Source: an uncultured Collinsella sp.
Lineage (GTDB): Bacteria > Actinomycetota > Coriobacteriia > Coriobacteriales > Coriobacteriaceae
Assembly (NCBI GenBank): GCA_902489955.1
Contig: CABUBY010000005.1
Location: 1-32,803, forward strand
Direction of reading: 5' to 3'
DNA: 32,803 bases
Shown piece by piece: positions 1 to 6,781 of the stretch; the stretch's first letter is position 1; every line of letters begins with the position of its first letter. Under the pieces are notes generated by a model. That model was not told the origin of the DNA. It ran no database searches and saw only the letters and a list, made by a program, of their open reading frames with translations. A program made the translations under genes and the position numbers.

Positions 1-33
1 TATTGAGTTTGGATATGAAGGACAGTGGTTTTG

Positions 34-131
34 GATACTGAGGTGACGTTTCCCAAGGTAACACTTTGCTGTAGTGGAGTACACCTTCAGTATCGAACTT
101 CGATACCAGCTTATTTGCACCTATATATAGG
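34..131. repeat. Palindromic intergenic sequence
   Basis: GATACTGAGGTG (34-45) is the inverted partner of CACCTTCAGTATC (83-95), with one unpaired base, enclosing about 37 nt. A second small palindrome, GTATCGA/TCGATAC, lies at 90-106, and CCTATATATAGG (120-131) is self-complementary. No convincing gene is present. Two short open frames cross the area, but both have low-complexity, repeat-derived translations. The function is unknown. Confidence 0.5.
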
Positions 132-177
132 TCGAGATCGGGCTGCCCAGACAGAAGATTGCTCTTCCCAGGCAAAA

Positions 178-322
178 TCGAGCGTGGATTTTCTTCCGTT
201 TGAAATCGAGCGTGGATAATCTCCCACTTTGCCGTGCCATCGAATCCAAAGTGGCAGATTATCCACGCTCATTCACTAGGCGGAAGATTTTCCACGCTCG
301 TGTGTCCGATAATCCACGCTCG
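178..322. repeat. Nested inverted repeats built on GAGCGTGGAT
   Basis: The decamer GAGCGTGGAT occurs at 179-188 and 208-217. Its inverted form recurs at 261-270 and 312-321, with a variant at about 290-300. The inner arms 208-231 and 247-270 match over 24 bp with one mismatch. The outer arms, about 178-199 and 281-300, also pair but less well. Together they form a nested cruciform of about 120 bp. It resembles a dispersed palindromic element, and no coding role is seen. Confidence 0.6.
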
Positions 323-352
323 ATGACGATGACCAACCTCGCCCCGGCCTAT

Positions 353-569
353 GTCTCGACCTGTAACAGTAAGAGGGTTATTCCTCCCCTATCTGTTACA
401 GATCGAGATGTTTCGCAGAAACCCCCGCTTACGTCTCATTCTGTAACAGTAAGAACGGTTTTCAGCCTCTTCGTGTTACGGATCGAGATGTTATCGGCCT
501 TCCCTTGGCAATGTTTCGATCTGTAACTATAAGGAGGGTCTTCAGCCCACTCGTGTTACGGATCGAGAC
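353..569. repeat. Three ~57-nt imperfect palindromes at 80-bp period
   Basis: The copies lie at 353-409, 433-489 and 513-569, exactly 80 bp apart, with 23-bp unrelated spacers. Each begins near GTCTC/GTTTCG, has CTGTAAC at its left arm and ends in GTTAC(A/G)GATCGAGA. In copy 1 the arms 354-369 and 393-408 pair with one mismatch. Copies 2 and 3 are more alike, sharing TTCAGCC and TCGTGTTACGGATCGAGA, and copy 1 is divergent. They could be structured RNA, protein-binding sites or a mobile miniature element. They do not look like CRISPR. Confidence 0.65.
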
Positions 570-617
570 AAACCTGAAGCTTGGTTGGCGCCAAACACGC
601 TGACTTATCGACATAAA

Positions 618-654
618 TAGAAACGGGCCCTGTCCCACAAGGAAACAGAGCCCG
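618..654 (-). terminator. Rho-independent terminator of tRNA-Thr
   Basis: On the minus strand a 10-bp stem (CGGGCTCTGT with ACAGGGCCCG, one G-U pair) closes a short loop and is followed by a U-rich stretch. It lies 10 bp downstream of the tRNA CCA end. Confidence 0.8.
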
Positions 655-663
655 AAACTCTCA

Positions 664-738
664 TGGAGCCAGTGACAGGAATCGAACCTGCAACCCACTG
701 ATTACAAATCAGTTGCGCTACCGTTGCGCCACACTGGC
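664..738 (-). tRNA. tRNA-Thr (anticodon UGU)
   Basis: The minus strand folds as a complete cloverleaf. The acceptor stem is GCCAGTG with CACTGGC. The anticodon stem ACTGA/TCAGT closes the loop TTTGTAA, giving anticodon UGU, which reads ACA threonine codons. The T-arm contains GGTTCGATTCC. The 3' CCA is encoded at 664-666. It is a single-gene unit with its own promoter (769-797) and terminator (618-654). Confidence 0.95.
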
Positions 739-768
739 ACACTTGGCGCTTTCACGCGAAGCGAGTTA

Positions 769-797
769 AGAATAAAGGAATTGCGGACGGGGCGCAA
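769..797 (-). promoter_or_regulatory. Promoter of tRNA-Thr
   Basis: On the minus strand a TTGCGC -35 box (792-797) and a TATTCT -10 box (769-774) are separated by 17 bp. The expected transcription start is about 760, some 20 nt before the mature tRNA. This is a prediction from consensus only. Confidence 0.55.
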
Positions 798-891
798 CAG
801 GCCGCACGGCGTTATACAAATATGCAAAATCCAGCAACAACGCGTACCAGGCCCGTTCATTTCTGTCAGTGCGCCCTCAATCTTAAAACCA

Positions 892-952
892 TTCGCCAGA
901 ACGAATAGTTTTAATTACAATTGCTATATATAAAACTATTCGTTCTGGCGAA
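892..952. promoter_or_regulatory. Perfect 22-bp inverted repeat, probable operator
   Basis: The arm at 892-913 is the exact reverse complement of the arm at 931-952, separated by an AT-rich 17-bp spacer that includes TATATA (925-930). It ends 10 bp before the ATG of the HTH-HipA-like gene. The next protein carries its own DNA-binding domain and toxin-antitoxin loci are usually autoregulated, so an autoregulatory operator is the likely role. A hairpin in the leader that limits translation is the alternative. Confidence 0.65.
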
Positions 953-962
953 GGGTTTCGCG

Positions 963-2303
963 ATGCTTACTACCAAAGAAGCCGCCGAGCTGCTCGGCAT
1001 CACTCCGCGCAGGGTGCAGGAGCTCATAAAAAACGGAGCACTTGAGGCCCGCAAGGCTTCTGGTGTATGGCTCATCGACAAAGACAGCGTCGACACGCGA
1101 CTCCGCTCTGTGACCAAAACGGGGGGACGTCCCCGCCGCGGCCACGGTAAGAGCGAGATCGCGTTCACCCTCATGAACCGCACGTACGAAGTCGCTCAGC
1201 TGGTCTACAGTACATCGCGAAAAGACTTTGCCCACATCGGTGCCGACATCGATTACGCCCACGCCCCTATTGGAGTATTTGGCCCTAATAGCCCCATATC
1301 GCTAGACTCCTTCCGCATCTGGTGGCGCGGCCGCGGTATCCCGCTCGCACGCATTGGGCTAGCCTCCCTGCTTGCAGAAGCCGCAGTCGATGTTCCCGAT
1401 GAACTCGTCCAGCGAAATCTCGGCCTCTCCTTATCCGACCAGTATTGGATTAGGCCCCAAGGTTCCGGTCTCACCTGGGAGGATATCAACTTCTTCAATA
1501 ACGCCTTTGATGACGTCTCGCTGTCCATTGCACCCTTTGCCCCAGAGGGAAAAGCGGCTGCCGCAAAGCCCGATAACACCTCGGACGGCAATCTTCAAAA
1601 GTACTGGACGTGCGAGGGCGAACGTCGAATTCTGCATAAGGCAGGAGCGCACCTGGACCAGGAACCTTATAACGAGCTGGTGGCGACCGCGCTCCACCGT
1701 CGCATCCTAAACGCCTGCGATTATGTGCCTTACTCGCTCGAGGGCACGGGCACTTCCGCCCTGAGCACATGCGATGTCTTCTTAACTGATGAAGAAGAGT
1801 ATGTCCCTGCGTTCTATGTAAACCAGCACGCAAACGCAGATGAACGGCTAACCGACTACGAGCGATATGTAGCAAACTGCGAGGAGCTCGGGGTGACAGG
1901 CGTCAAGGATGCCCTTGACCGCATGATCGTATGTGACGACATCATTGCCAACTACGATCGTCATTGGCGCAACTTCGGCCTCGTGCGAAACGTCAACACG
2001 CAAGCTTGCAGACCTGCCCCCATCTTCGATTCGGGCTCATCGCTCTGGTGCAACATATCACTAGAGGAGCTTAGGGCGGGAGAGCACAGTTTTACCAGCG
2101 CACAATTTCATTCAAGCCCCGCCAAACAAATGTTGCTCGTCGAAGACATGGGCTGGTTCGATGGAGACAAACTCAAAGGCTTTGTCGACGAGGCAATCGA
2201 GATTCTGTCTAAAAACGATGCTCTAGCAGCGAGACTACCTTATCTAAAAGAGGCGCTAACGTGGCGCCTCGAAAGAATGATCGACATCGCTGAATGGAGT
2301 TAG
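963..2303 (+). CDS. HTH-domain HipA-like Ser/Thr kinase, fused
   Basis: The protein has 446 residues when started at ATG 963; an upstream in-frame start at 921 would run through the inverted repeat. Residues about 2-50 form an excisionase/MerR-like helix-turn-helix (TTKEAAELLGITPRRVQELI). The rest matches the HipA-like kinase fold seen in free-standing HipA-domain proteins: WIRPQGSGLTWEDINFF near 162-178, a glycine-loop-like SDGNLQKYW near 207-215, the catalytic segment NYDRHWRNFG (D332, N337) and the metal-binding PIFDSGSSLW (D356). HipA toxins phosphorylate aminoacyl-tRNA synthetases or other targets; the target here cannot be told. No separate antitoxin gene flanks it, so the HTH may supply the antitoxin or repressor role in cis. 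It is transcribed alone and converges on the NYN gene. Confidence 0.75.
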   Translation: MLTTKEAAELLGITPRRVQELIKNGALEARKASGVWLIDKDSVDTRLRSVTKTGGRPRRGHGKSEIAFTLMNRTYEVAQLVYSTSRKDFAHIGADIDYAHAPIGVFGPNSPISLDSFRIWWRGRGIPLARIGLASLLAEAAVDVPDELVQRNLGLSLSDQYWIRPQGSGLTWEDINFFNNAFDDVSLSIAPFAPEGKAAAAKPDNTSDGNLQKYWTCEGERRILHKAGAHLDQEPYNELVATALHRRILNACDYVPYSLEGTGTSALSTCDVFLTDEEEYVPAFYVNQHANADERLTDYERYVANCEELGVTGVKDALDRMIVCDDIIANYDRHWRNFGLVRNVNTQACRPAPIFDSGSSLWCNISLEELRAGEHSFTSAQFHSSPAKQMLLVEDMGWFDGDKLKGFVDEAIEILSKNDALAARLPYLKEALTWRLERMIDIAEWS

Positions 2304-2330
2304 CGAGGCAGCATTGCCCCGCCAACTTCC

Positions 2331-3008
2331 CTACCTCCCGCGCAGGGCCTTGAGCTTGGCCAGGGCATCGGGGCTCAGGCGACTGCCCAGAGTCATCTTG
2401 ATTTGTGGAGCTTCCTCGGCCTCGTGCACGTCGTTGTCGATCTGTTTGATCTCGTCCACCAGCATACGGCTCGAGATGCGCGTAACGCCCTTGCCCATGA
2501 CGACGGCCTGGATCGTGCCGTCGCTCGACACTACAGAACACGCGCGGCCTTCCTCGCGCGCCTCGATGCAGAGCTTCTGCACCACGGTATCGGCCGAAAC
2601 ACCCGTCGGCGAAAACTCAATGCGCACACCGCGGGCCGGTAGGTTGGGCCGCTCGCTGGAGATATTGCCCGCGCCGTCAAATACGATCACGGCCTCGTAG
2701 CGGCCCTGGGCAAACGCAGCTACGTCATTAATGAGCGCCGTGCGCGCCATATCGTGAACGTCGCTGGAATACGGATCGTCGGAATGGTCGTACACGAGCT
2801 TTTCGTAGCGCGGCGTGCAGTGGATCACGTTGTAACCGTCGACCACCAGCAGCTCGGGCTTGTTGGAGTGCACCGTCGAGACTGGGTCGGCGATAGCCTG
2901 CGCAAACGCATTGCCGCCCACGCCATAGGTCGCGGCCGAAACAATCGGCTTGGCCGAGCCCTCGCCAAAGCGCTTGGCCTTGGACTTGGCACGGTTCTTT
3001 TTGGACAT
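2331..3008 (-). CDS. NYN-domain ribonuclease, YacP/Rae1-like
   Basis: This 225-residue protein has a basic N-terminus (SKKNRAKSKAKR) followed from about residue 50 by an NYN/PIN-like nuclease core. The motifs are LLVVDGYNVIH (first catalytic Asp), SADTVVQKL and VVSSDGTIQ (further acidic residues). The Bacillus relative YacP (Rae1) cuts mRNA in the ribosomal A site; the same activity here is inferred from family and context. The start lies 3 bp after the rlmB stop, so it is the last gene of the disA-ispD-ispF-cysS-rlmB run, the same place yacP holds in Bacillus. The C-terminal ~35 residues are acidic and then basic, and look like a tail. Confidence 0.8.
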   Translation of the reverse strand: MSKKNRAKSKAKRFGEGSAKPIVSAATYGVGGNAFAQAIADPVSTVHSNKPELLVVDGYNVIHCTPRYEKLVYDHSDDPYSSDVHDMARTALINDVAAFAQGRYEAVIVFDGAGNISSERPNLPARGVRIEFSPTGVSADTVVQKLCIEAREEGRACSVVSSDGTIQAVVMGKGVTRISSRMLVDEIKQIDNDVHEAEEAPQIKMTLGSRLSPDALAKLKALRGR

Positions 3009-3011
3009 GCG

Positions 3012-3926
3012 CTACTCCTCCCCCATCAGCTCGCCGGCGTTGCGGCGCAGCCACTCAAAGCACAGCGCCGTGGTCGCCTGGGCAACATTGAGGCTCTCGG
3101 TCATACCGCGCTGGGGAAGCTTGGTCAAAAAGTCGCATTTCTCGAGCACCAGACGCGAGATGCCGTCGCCCTCGGAGCCCATGACGAGCGCCACGCGGCC
3201 CTCGAAAGGAGCATCCCAGCAACTGCCTTCGGCGTGCTCGGAAGCACCGCCCACCCAAAAACCAGCGGCCTTAAAATCGTCGAGCGCACGGGCGATATTG
3301 GGAACCTGCGCGATAGGCAGATGCATGACGGCACCGGCTGAGGTCTTATAGCTGCCCACGGTCACGCCGGCGGCACGCTTATTGGCAATGACGACGCCCG
3401 CCGCGCCCACAACCTCGGCGGAGCGCACGATGGCGCCAAAGTTGCCGTCGTCAGTCACGTGGTCGAGCACCACGACAAGTGCCGGGCCGTCGCCCGCGCG
3501 GTCGAGGATGTCGGCGACATCGGCATAGGGGAAGTTGCCAACCTCGAGCGCAATGCCCTGGTGAGCGCCATGGCTCGACAGCGCATCGAGCTGCGCGCGT
3601 GGAACGAACTTAATGCGGACGCCCGCGGCGTTGAGGTCATCGACCAGGCGCGACAAGGCGGCATCGCGCTCCCCGCCCTCGGCGATGAGCGCGCACTTGA
3701 CGGGAAAGCCGGTACGCAGCGCCTCGGCGGCAGCACGGCGGCCTTCGATAAACTCGCCCTTGGGAGCCTGGACAGCATCGCGGTTGCGATCGCGCTGCGG
3801 ACGTGCGGCCTGGGTACGATCGCGCTGGCCCTTGGGAGCGGCAGCGCGATCGTTGCGGCGAATCGGACGCGAGCCAGAAGCGGCCTGCTTGCCGCCACGA
3901 GGTGCACGCTTGCGATTGTCGGCCAT
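3012..3926 (-). CDS. rlmB: 23S rRNA (guanosine-2'-O-)-methyltransferase, RlmB-like
   Basis: This 304-residue SPOUT/TrmH-family enzyme would use SAM to 2'-O-methylate a guanosine in 23S rRNA. The first ~60 residues are a basic, low-complexity extension absent from the ~245-residue E. coli protein. Residues about 65-135 form the RNA substrate-binding domain (EGRRAAAEALRTG). The SpoU core follows, with LDHVTDDGNFGAIVRSA (motif 1), ALVMGSEGDGIS (motif 2) and LPQRGMTESLNVAQA (motif 3), which build the trefoil knot. The ATG at 3926 has a strong AGGAGG seven bases upstream. The 5' third is overlapped in another frame by the run-on end of cysS. The exact target nucleotide is inferred. Confidence 0.88.
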   Translation of the reverse strand: MADNRKRAPRGGKQAASGSRPIRRNDRAAAPKGQRDRTQAARPQRDRNRDAVQAPKGEFIEGRRAAAEALRTGFPVKCALIAEGGERDAALSRLVDDLNAAGVRIKFVPRAQLDALSSHGAHQGIALEVGNFPYADVADILDRAGDGPALVVVLDHVTDDGNFGAIVRSAEVVGAAGVVIANKRAAGVTVGSYKTSAGAVMHLPIAQVPNIARALDDFKAAGFWVGGASEHAEGSCWDAPFEGRVALVMGSEGDGISRLVLEKCDFLTKLPQRGMTESLNVAQATTALCFEWLRRNAGELMGEE

Positions 3927-5565
3927 AAAGCGACCTCCTAAATACAACTATCAAACGAAACAAAATAAACGACCGCCCATGAATATTAATTCGGGCGGTC
4001 GGTACGGGTTTTCCAAGTGCCCGAGATTGCCGTGAAAGAGGAGCGACGCGTACTTGAGTACGCGAGCGACGGTTTGAACGGCAAGGTCGGGTGCTTGGGA
4101 AGAGAGATTTGATACGAGTGCCGGCGGCGGTATCTTCAATCGTCAGGCCCAGGTCCTTGAGCTGGTCGCGGATGGCGTCGGCCAGATCCCAGTTCTTGGC
4201 GGCGCGGGCCTCGGCGCGAGCCTCGAGAATCTTGGCAGCAGCCTCGTCCACGTCGTCGCCCGTGTAGGCGACCAGGCCGGCGGCAACGCCTAGCAGACCC
4301 AGCGGCAGCTCGACCTTGGGCTCGGGAAGCTCAACGCCAAGCGTATCGAGCAGCTCGGCCAGCGTGTCGGCGGCGGCAAGCGCGGCGGCCTTGTCAGCAG
4401 CGTCGCCCGCCTGCTCCAGGTACTGGTTGCACTCGGTCACAAAGCCAAAGACGGCACCCATGGCACCAGCGGTGTTAAAGTCGTCGTCCATGCACTCCAT
4501 AAAGGCGGCACGAGTCTCAGCGGCCTTGGCGGCAAACGCCTCGGCGGCAGCCGCATCGGCATCGGCCGTCGCATGGTTCGCGGCCCAGCGCAGGTTCTCG
4601 ACCGTACCGGCGATACGCGTGAGCGAGTTCTCGGCACCCTCCAAGCGCTCCCAAGAGAAGTCGAGCGGTGAGCGATAGCTCGTCTGCAGCATCAGCAAAC
4701 GCAGAGCCGCGGCAGAGTGCTGCTCGAGCACCTCGGCCAGCGTAAAGAAGTTACCGAGCGACTTGGACATCTTCTCGCCGTCTACCAGCAGCATGCCCGT
4801 GTGCATCCAGGTGTTGGAGAAGCCCTGGTGCCAGGCGCAGGTGGCCTGGGTGCACTCGTTCTCGTGATGCGGGAAGGCAAGGTCGGAGCCGCCGCCGTGG
4901 ATGTCGATCGGAGTGCCCAGGTAGCGATGCACCATGGCGGCGCACTCGGTGTGCCAACCGGGACGGCCCTCGCCCCAGGGGCTCGGCCAGCTGGGCTCGC
5001 CGGGCTTGGCGGCCTTCCACAGGGCAAAGTCGAGCGGGTCGTTCTTGTCCTCGTTCTCCTCAATGCGTGCGCCAACCATAAGGTCGTCGATGTTGCGGCC
5101 CGAGACCTGACCATAGTTGGGATCGCTGCGCACGGCAAAGTACACGTCGCCGTTATCGGCGGCGTAGGCGTGGCCCTGCTCGATAAGCGTCTTGATCATG
5201 GCGATCATGGGGCCGATCTCCTTGGTGGCGCGGGGGCGCACATCGGGATCGAGCACGTTGGCGGCGCGCATGACGCCGATGAACTTGTCGGAGAACTCCG
5301 TCGCGACCTCGGCGGCCGTACGGCCCTGCTCGTTGGCGCGCTTGATGATCTTGTCGTCGACATCGGTGAGGTTCTGGGCGAACGTGACCTCGTAACCGCT
5401 CGCGATGAGCCAGCGGCGAATCACGTCAAAGCTGATGAACGTACGGGCGTTGCCGATGTGGATGTTGTCGTAGACCGTGGGGCCGCACACGTACATGCGG
5501 ACCTTGCCGGACTCGATGGGCTGGAACTCTTCCTTTTTATGGGTAGCGCTGTTGTAGATACGCAT
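3637..5565 (-). CDS. cysS: Cysteinyl-tRNA synthetase with lost stop and run-on tail
   Basis: Class I CysRS charges tRNA-Cys with cysteine. The first ~484 residues are a complete enzyme: MYVCGPTVYDNIHIGNAR (HIGH-type motif and first zinc Cys), GWHTECAAM, the zinc-ligand region FPHHENECTQ, KMSKSLGN (KMSKS loop), and the usual C-terminal ADAIRDQLKDLGLTIEDTAAGTR. The family normally ends within a few residues of this GTR. Here the frame stays open for 158 more residues, through a ~100-bp palindrome (4007-4107), through a terminator-like hairpin (3971-4000) and 290 bp into rlmB in another frame, to a stop at 3637. The tail is arginine/serine-rich and resembles no domain. SD AAGGAG precedes ATG 5565, four bases after ispF. 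Enzyme identity is certain; the real 3' end is not. Confidence 0.9.
   Translation of the reverse strand: MRIYNSATHKKEEFQPIESGKVRMYVCGPTVYDNIHIGNARTFISFDVIRRWLIASGYEVTFAQNLTDVDDKIIKRANEQGRTAAEVATEFSDKFIGVMRAANVLDPDVRPRATKEIGPMIAMIKTLIEQGHAYAADNGDVYFAVRSDPNYGQVSGRNIDDLMVGARIEENEDKNDPLDFALWKAAKPGEPSWPSPWGEGRPGWHTECAAMVHRYLGTPIDIHGGGSDLAFPHHENECTQATCAWHQGFSNTWMHTGMLLVDGEKMSKSLGNFFTLAEVLEQHSAAALRLLMLQTSYRSPLDFSWERLEGAENSLTRIAGTVENLRWAANHATADADAAAAEAFAAKAAETRAAFMECMDDDFNTAGAMGAVFGFVTECNQYLEQAGDAADKAAALAAADTLAELLDTLGVELPEPKVELPLGLLGVAAGLVAYTGDDVDEAAAKILEARAEARAAKNWDLADAIRDQLKDLGLTIEDTAAGTRIKSLFPSTRPCRSNRRSRTQVRVAPLSRQSRALGKPVPTARINIHGRSFILFRLIVVFRRSLYGRQSQACTSWRQAGRFWLASDSPQRSRCRSQGPARSYPGRTSAARSQPRCCPGSQGRVYRRPPCCRRGAAYRLSRQVRAHRRGRGARCRLVAPGR
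3971..4000 (-). terminator. Terminator-like hairpin after cysS
   Basis: On the minus strand GACCGCCC pairs with GGGCGGTC across a 14-nt AT-rich loop, followed by GTTTATTTTGTTTCG. It looks like an intrinsic terminator or attenuator between cysS and rlmB, yet the cysS reading frame passes through it without a stop. Confidence 0.6.
4007..4107. repeat. ~100-bp imperfect palindrome at the cysS 3' end
   Basis: The outer arms, about 4011-4033 and 4078-4101, pair imperfectly: TTCC-AAG and CCCGA..TTGCCGT are matched by their complements. The centre is a perfect 8-bp arm pair, CGCGTACT/AGTACGCG (4047-4054, 4057-4064), with a 2-nt loop. It starts within ten bases of the conserved end of CysRS, so it looks like an element that replaced the original stop region. 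The family is unknown. Confidence 0.6.
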
Positions 5566-5568
5566 TCG

Positions 5569-6063
5569 TTACTCCTTAACGGTTTTCTGTAGCAGGCAGA
5601 CGGCCCAGGCGCCGATTCCCTCGCCCTGGCCTTCCCAACCGAGCTTTTCGGTCGTAGTGGCGGCGACGCCCACGTTTTCGACGTCAACGCCCAGGGCATG
5701 GGCAAGGTTGGCGCGCATGGCATCGCGGTGCGGAGTGATCTTAGGCTGCTGGCAGGCAATGGTGCAGTCGGCATCGACAAACTCAAAGCCCAGCTCACGC
5801 GCATAGTCCATTACGCGGGCAAGCAGCACCATCGAGTCGGCGCCCTCGTAGGCAGGGTCGGTATCGGGGAATAGCTTGCCGATGTCTCCCCCGCGACAGG
5901 CGCCCAGAATGGCGTCGGCCAAGGCGTGCGCGAGCACATCGGCATCCGAGTGGCCCAGCAGGCCGCGCTCGTAGGGAATGTCGACACCGCCGATAATACA
6001 TCGACGCCCCTCCACCAGACGATGAACGTCGTAGCCATGGCCAATGCGCAGGTTACTGAACAT
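5569..6063 (-). CDS. ispF: 2-C-methyl-D-erythritol 2,4-cyclodiphosphate synthase
   Basis: The 164 residues match the usual IspF length. IspF converts CDP-ME 2-phosphate to MEcPP with release of CMP, the fifth step of the MEP isoprenoid pathway. The N-terminal IGHGYDVHRL carries the Asp-x-His zinc ligands. LLGHSDADVLAHALADAILGA holds the third His and the signature. DADCTIACQQPKITPH and AATTTEKLGWEGQGEGIGAWA are the substrate-binding segments of the trimer. The start overlaps the end of ispD by 11 bp and cysS begins four bases after the stop, so it sits in the disA-ispD-ispF-cysS run. Confidence 0.96.
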   Translation of the reverse strand: MFSNLRIGHGYDVHRLVEGRRCIIGGVDIPYERGLLGHSDADVLAHALADAILGACRGGDIGKLFPDTDPAYEGADSMVLLARVMDYARELGFEFVDADCTIACQQPKITPHRDAMRANLAHALGVDVENVGVAATTTEKLGWEGQGEGIGAWAVCLLQKTVKE

Positions 6064-6781
6064 GGGGAAGATCCTCTCCCTCGGCCATGCGACCGAGCAG
6101 AATCGCGGTTACGGGACGCAGGTCCTCGGGCACCGTCACCTTAAGGTTATCGCGCGGGCTCTGGACGCAGCGGACGCGTCCTCCCATGCGCTCGACCAGT
6201 GACGAATCGTCCGTACCGATAAAGCCCTCGGCAATCGCCGCGGCATGGGCGCGCTTCATGGCGTCGACACTAAAGATCTGCGGCGTCTGCGCGGCCCAGT
6301 ACAGCTCACGCGGCGGCGTCTCGACGATGTTGTCGCCATCGACGATCTTGAGCGTGTCGATGGCAGGCTGGCCGCACACGACACCGTCGAGAGCACGGTC
6401 GCTCACGAGCACGTCGATAGCGTGGTCGATGGCCTCGGTCGTAATGAGCGGACGAGCGCCATCGTGAATGGCGACGTATTCAAAGCCCGCCGGAACCGCA
6501 TGCACGCCGGCACGGGTGGAATCCTGACGGGTATCGCCGGCATCGGCAAAGCTGATGGGCGTGTCATAGTCAAACGGGTCGATGGCCAGGCGGCGCATCT
6601 CGGCACGACGCTCGGCAGGGCAAACCACGACGATATGGCCGACCTTATCGCTACGATCGAACGCGCGGATGGACCAGCTCATGAGCGGACGGCCCGCCAC
6701 ATTAACGAGCTGCTTGCCGCCGGGATTTCCAAAGCGCTGGCCGCTGCCGCCGGCAACGACCACGGCGCATACGGGCGCCAT
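6053..6781 (-). CDS. ispD: 2-C-methyl-D-erythritol 4-phosphate cytidylyltransferase
   Basis: This 242-residue enzyme joins CTP and MEP to give CDP-ME in the MEP pathway. The N-terminal nucleotide-binding loop reads VVVAGGSGQRFGNPGGKQL; the usual Pro before KQ is Gly here. Further family motifs are AGDTRQDSTRAGV, the metal-binding IHDGARPL, and the C-terminal GTDDSSLVERMGG with NLKVTVPEDL. Its ATG shares one base with the disA stop (TAATG) and its 3' end overlaps ispF, which suggests translational coupling across disA-ispD-ispF. Adjacent ispD and ispF are common and are fused in some bacteria. Confidence 0.95.
   Translation of the reverse strand: MAPVCAVVVAGGSGQRFGNPGGKQLVNVAGRPLMSWSIRAFDRSDKVGHIVVVCPAERRAEMRRLAIDPFDYDTPISFADAGDTRQDSTRAGVHAVPAGFEYVAIHDGARPLITTEAIDHAIDVLVSDRALDGVVCGQPAIDTLKIVDGDNIVETPPRELYWAAQTPQIFSVDAMKRAHAAAIAEGFIGTDDSSLVERMGGRVRCVQSPRDNLKVTVPEDLRPVTAILLGRMAEGEDLPHVQ

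Noticed and set aside
25..526. Short plus-strand open frames in the palindromic region
   Set aside because: The translations come from the repeats, have no ribosome binding site and match no family.
353..569. CRISPR array from regularly spaced repeats
   Set aside because: There are only three copies, the repeats are too long (57 nt) and diverged, the spacers are 23 nt, and no cas genes are near.
353..569. Integron attC sites
   Set aside because: The palindromes lack the GTTRRRY core site (they read GTTACGG) and no integrase gene is present.
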